NCBI GenBank assembly: GCA_028689145.1
Contig: JAQTWT010000001.1
Location: forward strand, 395,821 to 459,820
Reading direction: 5' to 3'
DNA from: Gallionella sp.
GTDB lineage: Bacteria > Pseudomonadota > Gammaproteobacteria > Burkholderiales > Gallionellaceae
Length of the DNA: 64,000 nt
Part shown: positions 55,292-63,892 of the stretch, in pieces
Layout: each line of letters starts with the position of its first letter
Position numbering within the stretch: the stretch's first letter is position 1
Program-made: the position numbers and the translations under genes
Notes under the pieces: model-generated
Databases searched by the model: none
Seen by the model: the letters and a program-made list of their open reading frames with translations, nothing else
What the model was told of the DNA's origin: nothing

Positions 55292-56460
55292 CCCGATCAG
55301 CCCGCTTACTTTTGCTTGCCCTGTGCAGCCTGCTCTCCGTCAGTGCCGCACACGCCAGCCAACCCGAAGAGCTGGAGAACCTGCGCAAACGCATCGCGGC
55401 AATGCAGCGCGAAATCAACAAAACCAGCGAGTCAAAATCCGAAGCCTCTGACGCGCTGCGCGAATCGGAGCGGGGAATCAGCGACAGCAACCGCAAACTG
55501 GCCGAACTGGCCGAACAACTGCGTGCCGCCGATGCAAAGCTCAATACATTGCAAACCCAGGAACACCAACTGAACAACAATCTGGAGCTGCAACAAAATC
55601 AGCTCGGTAAACTGTTATACCAGCAATATCTCGGCGGTCAACAGGAATACCTGAAGCTATTGCTGAATAATCAAAATCCCAACCAAGCCAGCCGCGATTT
55701 GCAGTATTACGAATATATCGCCCGCAACCGCGCGATCTGGCTGGGTAGGTTACGCGTGAATCTGGCCGCGCTGAATACTGTCAGCACGGCGACACGCGAA
55801 CAACAAACAGAACTGAAAGCGTTGCGCGCGGAACAATCCGCGCAGAAAAAAACGCTGGAGAAGGAACAGCGCGCCCGGCAACAGATGCTGGGCAAAATCT
55901 CCCAACAGCTGCGCCAGCAACGGCGCGAGATCAACCGCTTGCAACGCGATGAAAACCGCCTTGCCCATCTGGTTGAAAAGCTGACCAGAATGCTCGCGCA
56001 GCCTAAATCCAAGTCACTGTTCCGCAACGATAACCTGCCGGACAATCGTTTCGATGGCAGCCCGTTTGCCCAACTCAAAGGCAAGCTGGTATTGCCGGTA
56101 AAAGGCGAAGTCACCAACCAGTTTGGTGCGCAGCGGCCCGATAGCACCGTGCATTGGAAAGGTTTGTTTCTGAGAACTTCCGCCGGGCAGGCTGTCAAAG
56201 CAGTTGCAGCGGGGCGCGTGGTATTTGCCGATTGGTTGCGCGGCTTCGGCAATCTGCTGATCGTTGATCACGGCAAGGGTTACATGAGTCTGTACGGCAA
56301 TAACGAAACGCTTTACAAACAGGTTGGCGATGTGTTGCGCGGCGGCGATACGGTTGCAACTGTCGGGAATAGCGGCGGAAATGAAGATTCCGGTTTATAC
56401 TTTGAATTGCGCCACGAGAGCAAACCGCTCGATCCGGTGAAGTGGCTGGCGGCAAAATAA
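55288..56460 (+). CDS. envC: murein hydrolase activator EnvC-like
   Basis: A 390-residue periplasmic protein starting at GTG, with a signal peptide (LLLLALCSLLSVSAAHA). Two long coiled coils (about residues 25-115 and 160-245) precede a LytM/M23 domain (VLPVKGEVTNQFG to the end). Active-site residues are replaced: HWKGLFLR lacks the catalytic Asp of the HxxxD type, and DHGKGYMSLYGN lacks the final His. This is the degenerate form that activates amidases during cell division rather than cutting peptidoglycan itself. It lies between gpmI and ctpA. Confidence 0.88.
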   Translation: MTRSARLLLLALCSLLSVSAAHASQPEELENLRKRIAAMQREINKTSESKSEASDALRESERGISDSNRKLAELAEQLRAADAKLNTLQTQEHQLNNNLELQQNQLGKLLYQQYLGGQQEYLKLLLNNQNPNQASRDLQYYEYIARNRAIWLGRLRVNLAALNTVSTATREQQTELKALRAEQSAQKKTLEKEQRARQQMLGKISQQLRQQRREINRLQRDENRLAHLVEKLTRMLAQPKSKSLFRNDNLPDNRFDGSPFAQLKGKLVLPVKGEVTNQFGAQRPDSTVHWKGLFLRTSAGQAVKAVAAGRVVFADWLRGFGNLLIVDHGKGYMSLYGNNETLYKQVGDVLRGGDTVATVGNSGGNEDSGLYFELRHESKPLDPVKWLAAK

Positions 56461-56473
56461 CATTGGGGAAATT

Positions 56474-57865
56474 ATGCGTCTTTTGGAAAAAGCGGGTTTA
56501 GTTGGTTTGGGTTTGGTTGCGGGTGTCGCTGTCAGCCTGCATTTTGCAGCAGTCGCCGACAAGGATACGCTCGCCACGCCGTTACCAATCGAGGAGTTGC
56601 GCGCGTTTTCCGAGGTGTTCGGCCGCATCAAGAGCGACTATGTCGAACCGGTCACCGATAAAAAACTGATTACCGAGGCCATCAACGGAATGTTGAACGG
56701 CCTCGACCCCCACTCCGCCTATCTCGACTCTGAATCGTTCAAGGAGTTGCAAGTCGGCACACAGGGCGAATTCGGCGGCTTGGGTATTGAAGTCGGCATG
56801 GAAGACGGCCTGGTAAAAGTAATTTCCCCTATCGAAGATACTCCCGCCTTTAATGCCGGCATCAAGAGCGGCGATCTGGTGATCAAGCTGGATGACACGC
56901 TGGTAAAAGGCTTGACGTTAAACGATGCGGTCAAACGCATGCGCGGCAAACCCGGCAGCAAGATCGTGCTGACGATTATCCGCAAGGATGAACCCAAACC
57001 GCTGATGTTTACACTGGCGCGCGCCGTCATTAAAGTACAAAGCATTAAATCCAAACTGGCAGAACCGGGCTATGGATTCGTGCGCATCACCCAATTTCAG
57101 GAACATACCGGCGAAAACCTCGCCACCGCACTGGAAAACATGATCAAGCAAAATCAGGGACCGCTCAAAGGATTGGTGCTCGATTTGCGCAATGATCCGG
57201 GCGGTCTGCTGACCGGAGCTGTCGGTGTTTCTGCAGCCTTTCTGGCCAAGAACGCATTGGTGGTTTACACCGAAGGGCGCACCGAAGATGCCAAAATGCG
57301 CCTGACTGCCAGCCCGGAAAATTATCTGCGCGGCAACGGCAAAACCGATTATCTGAAAACCCTGCCGGATTCCATCAAGAGCGTGCCGCTGGTAGTGCTG
57401 GTGAACGGCGGCTCGGCTTCTGCCTCCGAAATCGTGGCCGGTGCTCTGCAGGACCATAAACGCGCGGTCATCATGGGCACGCAGACATTCGGCAAAGGTT
57501 CGGTGCAAACCGTTCTGCCATTGGGCAATAACACCGCGATCAAACTGACCACGGCGCGTTATTACACACCGGGCGGTCGCTCGATTCAGGCTAAAGGCAT
57601 CGTGCCGGATATTTTAGTGGAAGACCCGTCAACCGCCGGACAGGACAACGCGTTCCGCTTGCGCGAAGCCGACCTGAACAAGCATCTGATCAATGATAAG
57701 CAGTCGGATGACAAACCCGACAATATCAGCAAAACTGCACCCGCCCAAAGCACCAAAGGGGATGCCGCAAAAACTGCCCCCGCTGAATTTGGCGCAAAGA
57801 ATGACTACCAGCTGAATCAGGCATTGAACCTGCTCAAGGGCATGCAAATACTGCACGGGAAATAA
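56474..57865 (+). CDS. ctpA: S41-family carboxy-terminal processing protease
   Basis: A 463-residue periplasmic serine protease with an N-terminal membrane segment or signal (GLVGLGLVAGVAVSLHFAA). A PDZ domain (about residues 90-170, GGLGIEVGMEDGLVKVISP) is followed by the catalytic core. The Ser lies in NGGSASASEIVAGAL and the Lys in GTQTFGKGSVQTV. Further on, YYTPGGRSIQAKGIVPDI is a family signature. A low-complexity Lys/Ala/Pro linker lies near the C-terminus (about 405-440). Neighbours gpmI and envC and the following terminator mark a three-gene unit. Confidence 0.93.
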   Translation: MRLLEKAGLVGLGLVAGVAVSLHFAAVADKDTLATPLPIEELRAFSEVFGRIKSDYVEPVTDKKLITEAINGMLNGLDPHSAYLDSESFKELQVGTQGEFGGLGIEVGMEDGLVKVISPIEDTPAFNAGIKSGDLVIKLDDTLVKGLTLNDAVKRMRGKPGSKIVLTIIRKDEPKPLMFTLARAVIKVQSIKSKLAEPGYGFVRITQFQEHTGENLATALENMIKQNQGPLKGLVLDLRNDPGGLLTGAVGVSAAFLAKNALVVYTEGRTEDAKMRLTASPENYLRGNGKTDYLKTLPDSIKSVPLVVLVNGGSASASEIVAGALQDHKRAVIMGTQTFGKGSVQTVLPLGNNTAIKLTTARYYTPGGRSIQAKGIVPDILVEDPSTAGQDNAFRLREADLNKHLINDKQSDDKPDNISKTAPAQSTKGDAAKTAPAEFGAKNDYQLNQALNLLKGMQILHGK

Positions 57866-57933
57866 ATTCTAAATTGCAGGAACCGGCACGGTTTATTCTG
57901 TTGCCTCCGGCATTGCGCAATCAGGCCCATATA

Positions 57934-57966
57934 CAAAACACCCCGCTTTCTGGCGGGGTGTTTTGC
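57934..57966 (+). terminator. rho-independent terminator after ctpA
   Basis: A 13-bp stem CAAAACACCCCGC / GCGGGGTGTTTTG with a six-base loop, followed by CTTTAATT. The 244 bases from here to the kinase gene at 58211 show no further gene; a promoter should lie there but I cannot place one. Confidence 0.88.
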
Positions 57967-58210
57967 TTTAATTATGTAGCAAATGCACAATTAGCTAAAA
58001 TCAATTAGTTACGTGCAGTAATTAAAATGGTGCAGATTTACCTATGGCCTTTCTGATCCAGCGTAACTTACCTTGTGTTTAATGCTGTCGGCGCTCTCTG
58101 CCATCAATTCGTGATTGCTGAGATTTGAAGATTTTCTTGCATGCCGGACTTGTGGAATCTTTTTCACTCGGGCTTGTCCTATGCCGAGTCCAACTCGCTG
58201 ACTTCTACGG

Positions 58211-59170
58211 ATGGCCTTCCCTCCCGCACCAACCCACATCGGCAACTATTCCATCGTCGAACAGATCGGCACCGGCGCGAGTTCGAACGTTTATCTGGCT
58301 CTGGAAGAGAAAAAGTTCGTCACCGTCGCAATCAAGCAGTTACGCAAGTCCTGCCAGTCTGAACCCTATCGCAAACTGATGGCCAATGAAGTCGCGCTGA
58401 TCGGAAAACTGGATCACAAGAATATCGTGCGCCTGCTCTCATCCCATCTCGACGACAAGAACGACCCCTATGTGGTGATGGAATACGTCAAGGGCGTGCC
58501 GCTGGATCGGCATCAGCACGGCGACACCCTGTTGCCGGTGCAGGCCGTGATTTCCGTCGTCGAGCAGACCGCGCGCGCGCTGCAGTACATCGCAGGCCAA
58601 GGCGTGGTGCATCGCGACGTGAAACCGGAAAACATCATCATGATGCCAAACGGCCAGGCTAAGCTGACCGATTTTGGCTGCGCGATCTCCACCGGTGCCT
58701 GCGGCGAAATGGTCGCCGGCAGCCTTGCCTTCATGTCGCCCGAACAACTGAATGGCGAACCGCTGGACGAACGCGCCGACATCTACTCGCTGGGTGCAGT
58801 GCTGTACCGTTTGCTGAGCGGCAGACACACTTTCGAAGCCGACAGCGAATTCGATGCGCGTATCGCGATCTTGAACTTTCCGATTACGCCGATAGGCAAG
58901 TACCGTCAGGGCCTCCCCCCGGCACTGGTTGCCGTGATCGACCGCGCGCTGAAAAAGAACCGGGATAACCGCTACGCCAATTGGGAAGAATTCATCCGCG
59001 ACCTTGGCGAAGCTGCCCATGTGATCCGCATGTCCGACTACGATGTCGACCTGTATCGCGGCTTTAGCATGTCCACCCAGTCGGCGCTGTCGCGCTTCAT
59101 GGCTACTGACCGAAATTTTTCCCGCAGCGGATTTTCGCGCAGCAGCATGCCCGATTCGTTTGCAGGATAA
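58211..59170 (+). CDS. eukaryotic-type serine/threonine protein kinase
   Basis: A 319-residue cytoplasmic Hanks-type kinase. All key motifs are intact: glycine loop GTGASSNVYLA, the VAIKQL lysine, the catalytic loop VVHRDVKPENIIMM, DFG (LTDFGCA), the activation segment ending MSPEQL (APE equivalent) and DERADIYSLGAVLYRLL. The C-terminal 55 residues are polar and Ser-rich with no PASTA repeats and no membrane helix, so it is a soluble kinase. Targets are unknown. No phosphatase gene is adjacent. The ribosome-binding site is weak. Confidence 0.9.
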   Translation: MAFPPAPTHIGNYSIVEQIGTGASSNVYLALEEKKFVTVAIKQLRKSCQSEPYRKLMANEVALIGKLDHKNIVRLLSSHLDDKNDPYVVMEYVKGVPLDRHQHGDTLLPVQAVISVVEQTARALQYIAGQGVVHRDVKPENIIMMPNGQAKLTDFGCAISTGACGEMVAGSLAFMSPEQLNGEPLDERADIYSLGAVLYRLLSGRHTFEADSEFDARIAILNFPITPIGKYRQGLPPALVAVIDRALKKNRDNRYANWEEFIRDLGEAAHVIRMSDYDVDLYRGFSMSTQSALSRFMATDRNFSRSGFSRSSMPDSFAG

Positions 59171-59342
59171 GATTCGAGGCCACTGTCATGCAGGCATGGG
59201 TACGCCTGTGATTCGCGATAGTCATGCCAACTAAAATTTGGCTGTGACAAATGACAATCAGCGAGGGTGATGTAGAATGCGCGTATTGCTAATTCATACT
59301 TCATCTGGGTATTTCTTTCCTCGCATCAACATTGGAGATGTC

Positions 59343-60482
59343 ATGAACAAATTTTTTGCAGTCATTTCATTGTTGCTCCCGCTGCTGTCAGGTTGTTCTG
59401 AAAAACCACAATCAGGTGAACTACAGAAGCTACCCGTCGATCTCATTGCCGGCAAAGAGATCGCCCAAAAGACCTGCTCCGGCTGTCACGGCATGGATGG
59501 TCGCGGGGCGCAGGATAATATCCCCAATCTTGCGGCTCAAATCGATACCTATCTGCTCAAAGCTGCGCAGACCTACGATCACGGAAAACGGGCCGGTAGC
59601 AGTGGTGATGCGATGAAAATCACCAAGGATTTATCTCCAACCGAACTGCGCAATGTGCTTGGCTACTACGCCAGCCTTCCGCCGCTCGGCAGCTCTGGCA
59701 ACAAGAGTGCGGATTACTCCTACTTTGATCGCGGCGCGGCGTTGAGCAAACCCTGCGCGGGTTGTCACGGTGCCGATGGCAATCAAACATCGGCTGGCGT
59801 TCCGCGCTTGGCGGGCCAGCACCCGCAATACATCGTCAAGGCGGTCAAGGCCTATCGGGACGGCACCCGAACCATGCCTACCATGCACGAAAAATTGACC
59901 TCTTTGAGCCAAGCCGACCTGGAAAATATCGCCATCTATTTTGCGCTGAACAAACCCAAAGCTGTTGCCAGCAAAGCGGCCAACTCCTACGAAGGCAAGC
60001 AGTTCACCCACCAATGCGCCAAATGCCACGGCTCTATGGGTTCCAGCGAAGATGCCAGCATCCCCAACCTGGCCGGGCAAGATGTGAACTACCTGAACAC
60101 CAAGATCAAGGCCTACCGCGACAAGGTGCGCGACCACGGCGAAATGCACAAGATACTCAGCGAAATTAAAGACAAGGAGATCGAAAAAATCGCCGTATTT
60201 TTCGCAGCGGAGCAACCCACGCAAACCAATTTTATTCCGCCCGAGCCGATCACCGCGCTCGCCCAAAAATGCGATCTTTGCCACAATGCTGGCAACACCA
60301 ACCCCGCCATGCTGACCCCCAAACTCAAGGGACAAAACCGCACCTATCTGGTCAATGCAATGACGGCGTATCGCGATGGCAACCGGGAAAGCTCTGCGAT
60401 GCACAAAATAAGCTCAGGGCTGTATATGGATGCCACCATCGAAGGCATCGCTACCCACTACTCTGCAGAAGCGGCCAATTAA
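59343..60482 (+). CDS. tetrahaem cytochrome c lipoprotein
   Basis: A 379-residue protein with a lipobox signal (LLLPLLSGC), predicting a lipid anchor on the mature Cys. Four c-type domains of about 90 residues follow, each with one CxxCH: CSGCHGMDGRG, CAGCHGADGN, CAKCHGSMG and CDLCHNAGN. The domains repeat NLAxQ or RLAGQ and a Met-containing segment (TMPTMHEKL), typical of the cytochrome c4/c5-like class with His/Met ligation. A GGAG site precedes the ATG at 59343; the frame upstream to 59277 is not needed. A convergent b/c cytochrome gene lies downstream. It probably carries electrons in the periplasm. Confidence 0.87.
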   Translation: MNKFFAVISLLLPLLSGCSEKPQSGELQKLPVDLIAGKEIAQKTCSGCHGMDGRGAQDNIPNLAAQIDTYLLKAAQTYDHGKRAGSSGDAMKITKDLSPTELRNVLGYYASLPPLGSSGNKSADYSYFDRGAALSKPCAGCHGADGNQTSAGVPRLAGQHPQYIVKAVKAYRDGTRTMPTMHEKLTSLSQADLENIAIYFALNKPKAVASKAANSYEGKQFTHQCAKCHGSMGSSEDASIPNLAGQDVNYLNTKIKAYRDKVRDHGEMHKILSEIKDKEIEKIAVFFAAEQPTQTNFIPPEPITALAQKCDLCHNAGNTNPAMLTPKLKGQNRTYLVNAMTAYRDGNRESSAMHKISSGLYMDATIEGIATHYSAEAAN

Positions 60483-60492
60483 CCGACAACAC

Positions 60493-60522
60493 TGCCAATT
60501 GCCTCCGAGCAGGTAATTGGCA
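60493..60522 (+). terminator. hairpin after the tetrahaem cytochrome gene
   Basis: A 12-bp near-perfect stem TGCCAATTGCCT / AGGTAATTGGCA lies 10 bases after the stop. No T-run follows, so termination is uncertain. Confidence 0.4.
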
Positions 60523-60540
60523 GAAAATTACCGGTGAGCC

Positions 60541-60681
60541 CCCAACGCTGTTCACTTAACCGTTCGTGCTTAGTCAATACTTAGTTGTTTCATCTGAGCT
60601 TGTCGAACCACCGGCTTCGCAACCAGAGCCTTTCGACAGGCTCAGTGCGAACGGAATTTTCATAAAGTGAACAGCATTGGG
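60541..60681. mobile_element. MITE-like element with 17-bp terminal inverted repeats
   Basis: CCCAACGCTGTTCACTT (60541-60557) and its inverse at 60665-60681 match with one mismatch. The 141-bp interior carries CCGTTCG...CGAACGG, CTTGTCGAACC, CTTTCGACAGGCTCAG and the inverted module CTTAGTTGTTTCATC. There is no reading frame. The 214 bases from here to 60895 hold nothing else I can identify. Confidence 0.8.
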
Positions 60682-60895
60682 AAAATCTCACCCTAACAGC
60701 ACCAGGCAACTTCTCACCTTCCCTATCAACCGGCCAAAGTCATCGACTTTTTGCCAGCCGGTAAAATCAACGCGCGTGTTGGTTGAATAAAGGAGAAGGA
60801 TGTTCGCCATGTGCTTTGTCAAGGAAAACTCAGTTCCAAAAAAGAATCGGCGGTATTGACCCACACCGATTCTTTCACGCACCTAACACATCCAG

Positions 60896-62944
60896 TTAAG
60901 TCCCGCCAAAGAAGCCCAGCGCAACCAGCGTCAACAGTGTCAGACCGATTACGATCAATACGATACCCAGAATCTTCGATCCCAATGTCATCGGCCTGGA
61001 CGGCGCATCCACCAAGTATTTCTCCAGTTCGCCGGATTCCACCAAGCGGCGATACTGTGCGGGATGATCTCGGCGAAACTCTTCCAGTGATTGCGCTCCC
61101 GTAAACATGACGATGTCGGGTGGAGGCAGTTTGTCAGGACGGAAGTGGTTGTTGAAGAAGTGCACCGTAAACAGGAACACCGCTGCAAGGAATGCTTCCT
61201 CGGCATGAATCACAGTTGCCACATTGAATACCCAACCCGGCAAATAGGTCGCTGTGATATGCGGTACCGCAAGCATCAAACCGCTGATGCCAATGATGGT
61301 GACACCCCAGAACACAGCCCAGTAGTCGAACTTCTCGAAATAGGTCCAACGATCAAAGAGCGGCTTCGGTCCTTTGCCCATGAACCATTTGAACATGCCG
61401 TAGCAGTCTTGAAAATCTTTCCAATTCGGTATCAACGAATCCGGACCGAACCAGCGGAAGCGCCTGTCACGCAGCAGTTTCTGCATCACATATACGAAGT
61501 GCGTGAAGAATATCCCCACGAACAATCCCGCAACGATACGATGAATCAAACCCAAGACTTTCGGACCCCCCAGCCATTCAGCCACCTTGGGAGCCCACGC
61601 AGTTTCCGCAAACAGCGCCGTTGTTCCCGTGAGAACGAGCGTCATGGTGACCAAGGCGAACATCAAGTGCGCGATACGCCAGCCCAAGGGAAAACGCTGG
61701 AAGAATTTCGTCTCATCTACCGGTAAATCCCCTGCGCGAATCAAGGAAACGACCTTGCCTTCTTGCCTCTCTTTCCATTCGCGGTAATACCACAAGCAGG
61801 AATGCAACCAAAAGAAAATGAATACACCGACCAGTAGGGCGATCATGAATTTCGTCACGATCCACATTTGCGGATACTTCGCATAGTCATGACTGTGAGC
61901 GTGCGGACTAAATGTCAAAAAACCCTCTGTGGCTGTATGCATACCCTTCTTGCTGTCGATGTGGCATTTCTGGCAAGTCTCCAAGCGATTGTTCAGATGA
62001 ACCGTGGATGCCGGATCATCTACTCTGAGAATGCCGTGACTTCCGTGGCAATCAAAGCATTTGGCGGTATAGGCATAACCCAACGAGCCGACCTGTCCGT
62101 GGTAGGTAGCGCGGTAGGTCTTCAGGTTCTCTTCATGGCAACCGCCGCAGTTCTTGGTGATCGCCAGTCTGATCGGTGACGCGGAAGTATTGCCTATCGT
62201 GTGGGTGGTATGGCAATCGATACAGGCAGCCGCATTGTGGTTGTTCTGTTCCAGGAGCAGTTTACCGTGGATGGATTCTGCATATTCTTCCAATTGAACT
62301 GTGTGGCAGCTTTCACCGCAAAGCTTTGGTGTGGCGTGGTGCCATTCGTCATGTTCAGGCGTACCACTTGGTGCCACATTGAATGTATGGTCGTCATGAC
62401 AATCGTGGCAGGTCGCATTCGGTACTTCGGGGTTATCCGCATTGGGTTTGGCATGAAACGACTTTTTGTAAGCATCAATGCTCTGCATCACCACGCCAAG
62501 TCGAGGCTTTTCGTCCATGTTCCCATCTTGTTTGGCGGTTTCCCATAATGCGGTGTGACACTGAACGCAATCAATCTTATTGGGTGGGGCAACTTTTTTG
62601 TGCGGCAGCGATCCATCGACAATATTCGTATGGCAATCCACGCAATTCATTTTGGCGTGCACGCTCTTACTGAATTTTCCAGGCACAACCGCGTGCAGTT
62701 CACGCGTCTCACCATCGGCCCCGGTTACTTTAGGGCTGGCAGTTTCTCCGCTGTGGCAAGACAAGCACATAGCGTTATCAAGTTTTGCTGACTGCAAGGA
62801 AGTTTCTGCCGCAAGGGACACGCCTGCATTGCCCAAAAGCAATAGCAATACCAAATGCAATAGTGATATTTGAAAAGCGAATCGCTGAAATACGGAAGTT
62901 ACAATTTTTGCGCAGTACATGATTGCGTTTTGCAGAAGTAGCAT
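60896..62944 (-). CDS. multihaem c-type / b-type cytochrome fusion, CbcL-like
   Basis: A 682-residue inner-membrane protein. After a signal segment (HLVLLLLLGNAGVSLAA), the first 340 residues carry haem c sites: CLSCH, CVDCH, CVQCH, CHDCH, CIDCH, CGGCH, CFDCH, CQKCH, plus one CGESCH with three residues between the cysteines. That makes eight canonical sites and one possible CX3CH site. Six membrane helices follow with His residues in FWLHSC, WRIAHLMF, GLIHRIV, THFVYV, VIHAEEA and TVHFF, as in the HydC/FdnI di-haem b family. The plan matches Geobacter CbcL, which passes electrons between quinone and periplasmic cytochromes. Direction of flow is unknown here. Confidence 0.85.
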   Translation of the reverse strand: MLLLQNAIMYCAKIVTSVFQRFAFQISLLHLVLLLLLGNAGVSLAAETSLQSAKLDNAMCLSCHSGETASPKVTGADGETRELHAVVPGKFSKSVHAKMNCVDCHTNIVDGSLPHKKVAPPNKIDCVQCHTALWETAKQDGNMDEKPRLGVVMQSIDAYKKSFHAKPNADNPEVPNATCHDCHDDHTFNVAPSGTPEHDEWHHATPKLCGESCHTVQLEEYAESIHGKLLLEQNNHNAAACIDCHTTHTIGNTSASPIRLAITKNCGGCHEENLKTYRATYHGQVGSLGYAYTAKCFDCHGSHGILRVDDPASTVHLNNRLETCQKCHIDSKKGMHTATEGFLTFSPHAHSHDYAKYPQMWIVTKFMIALLVGVFIFFWLHSCLWYYREWKERQEGKVVSLIRAGDLPVDETKFFQRFPLGWRIAHLMFALVTMTLVLTGTTALFAETAWAPKVAEWLGGPKVLGLIHRIVAGLFVGIFFTHFVYVMQKLLRDRRFRWFGPDSLIPNWKDFQDCYGMFKWFMGKGPKPLFDRWTYFEKFDYWAVFWGVTIIGISGLMLAVPHITATYLPGWVFNVATVIHAEEAFLAAVFLFTVHFFNNHFRPDKLPPPDIVMFTGAQSLEEFRRDHPAQYRRLVESGELEKYLVDAPSRPMTLGSKILGIVLIVIGLTLLTLVALGFFGGT

Positions 62945-63076
62945 GTGCTTAAACGTGCCCGAATTGAATATTGACGTAATGTTAAGAGAGCTACAACTTA
63001 ACTATCTGGGTAAGAACCGCCATTCAAGAATCAGCATGAACGACGGCAAAAGCAGGGAAACCATATTGACCAAGGA

Positions 63077-63415
63077 CTAGCGCGACAGAATCCATTCAAC
63101 CAAATTCTTGATTTGTGCAGAATCCTTTGTCTTGGCAATGCCATGATCAACATCTTCACCATCAACCACAGTTTGGCTTGGCACGGTAATGTGCTTAGTC
63201 AGCCGGGCGGCGGCATCCTTGTCGCCTTTATTGGCTGCGGCGATATCCTTGTAGGAGCGCGCCTTCTTGGTTTTGCTTGCATCGTGACAACTTAGGCACT
63301 TACTGGCCTTTAACAACTTTACCGCGTCGGCTTCGTTGACTGCAGCATTAGCTGAACCGTTGCCAATCGCGAACAACAATGTTCCTGTCAGCAGATAAAT
63401 CGCTTTGGAATTCAT
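63077..63415 (-). CDS. small monohaem cytochrome c
   Basis: A 112-residue periplasmic class I cytochrome c. The signal peptide is IYLLTGTLLFAIGNGSANA, followed by one CLSCH at about residue 42 and C-terminal helix IKNLVEWILSR, typical of cytochrome c5/c551-like proteins. The first ATG of the frame is at 63430, but the ATG at 63415 is preceded by AAGGTG and starts the signal peptide cleanly. It lies 132 bases upstream of the multihaem fusion gene on the same strand and could be its soluble partner. Confidence 0.85.
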   Translation of the reverse strand: MNSKAIYLLTGTLLFAIGNGSANAAVNEADAVKLLKASKCLSCHDASKTKKARSYKDIAAANKGDKDAAARLTKHITVPSQTVVDGEDVDHGIAKTKDSAQIKNLVEWILSR

Positions 63416-63850
63416 AATATGCACCTTCATTTTCGTTGATTAAACAGCTTCGTGAAAAGATCACCGTTTGAAGTATCCGCTTCGAGAAATCTCAAGTCAA
63501 CCCTCAGCCTTGTCCAATGAGACATGAGCCTGAGCGAGATAGTGTGTTTCCACCGTGAAATGAGCCCGAAGACGCGGAAGTTGGGATCATGGAGGCATGA
63601 TCGTGACTTTACACACCCAAGGATTGCAAACGACAGGTACGCGCCTTTGTTTCCGGCAACGAAGCTATCTCGTTTACGCTGACTGATCGGCTCGTCGCCT
63701 ATGGCTGGATGGCCGACACGCTCAAGCAGTTCCATTATGGGCATTGGTGCGTTATGTGGGTCAAGAAGGCTTAGTCTCCGCCGCAACAAGCCGCTGCACG
63801 GCGTGTTGCCACTAGGTTCAAACAGGTCAAAATAAAATATTCCAAAAAGC
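63416..63850. other. region without a recognised gene
   Basis: A plus-strand frame is open from 63607 to a TAG at 63772-63774 (55 codons, containing TLTDRLVAYGWMADTLKQF) but has no convincing start and no recognised family. It may be the end of a decayed gene. A minus-strand frame across the same stretch looks like chance coding. Promoters of the cytochrome genes should lie near 63430-63500 but cannot be placed. Confidence 0.4.
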
Positions 63851-63885
63851 AAAAAGCCCCACCATTTCTGGAGGGGCTTTTTGTT
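63851..63885 (-). terminator. terminator of the rRNA operon
   Basis: A 10-bp stem AAAAAGCCCC / GGGGCTTTTT with a 12-base loop lies about 10 bases beyond the 3' end of 5S rRNA on the minus strand, followed there by TTTTGCTTTTTGG. Confidence 0.85.
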
Positions 63886-63892
63886 TTAAGGG

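Noticed and set aside
63427..63852. 141-codon minus-strand frame beside the 5S rRNA gene
   Set aside because: No motif, no convincing ribosome-binding site, and odd composition; it overlaps the start of the cytochrome gene.
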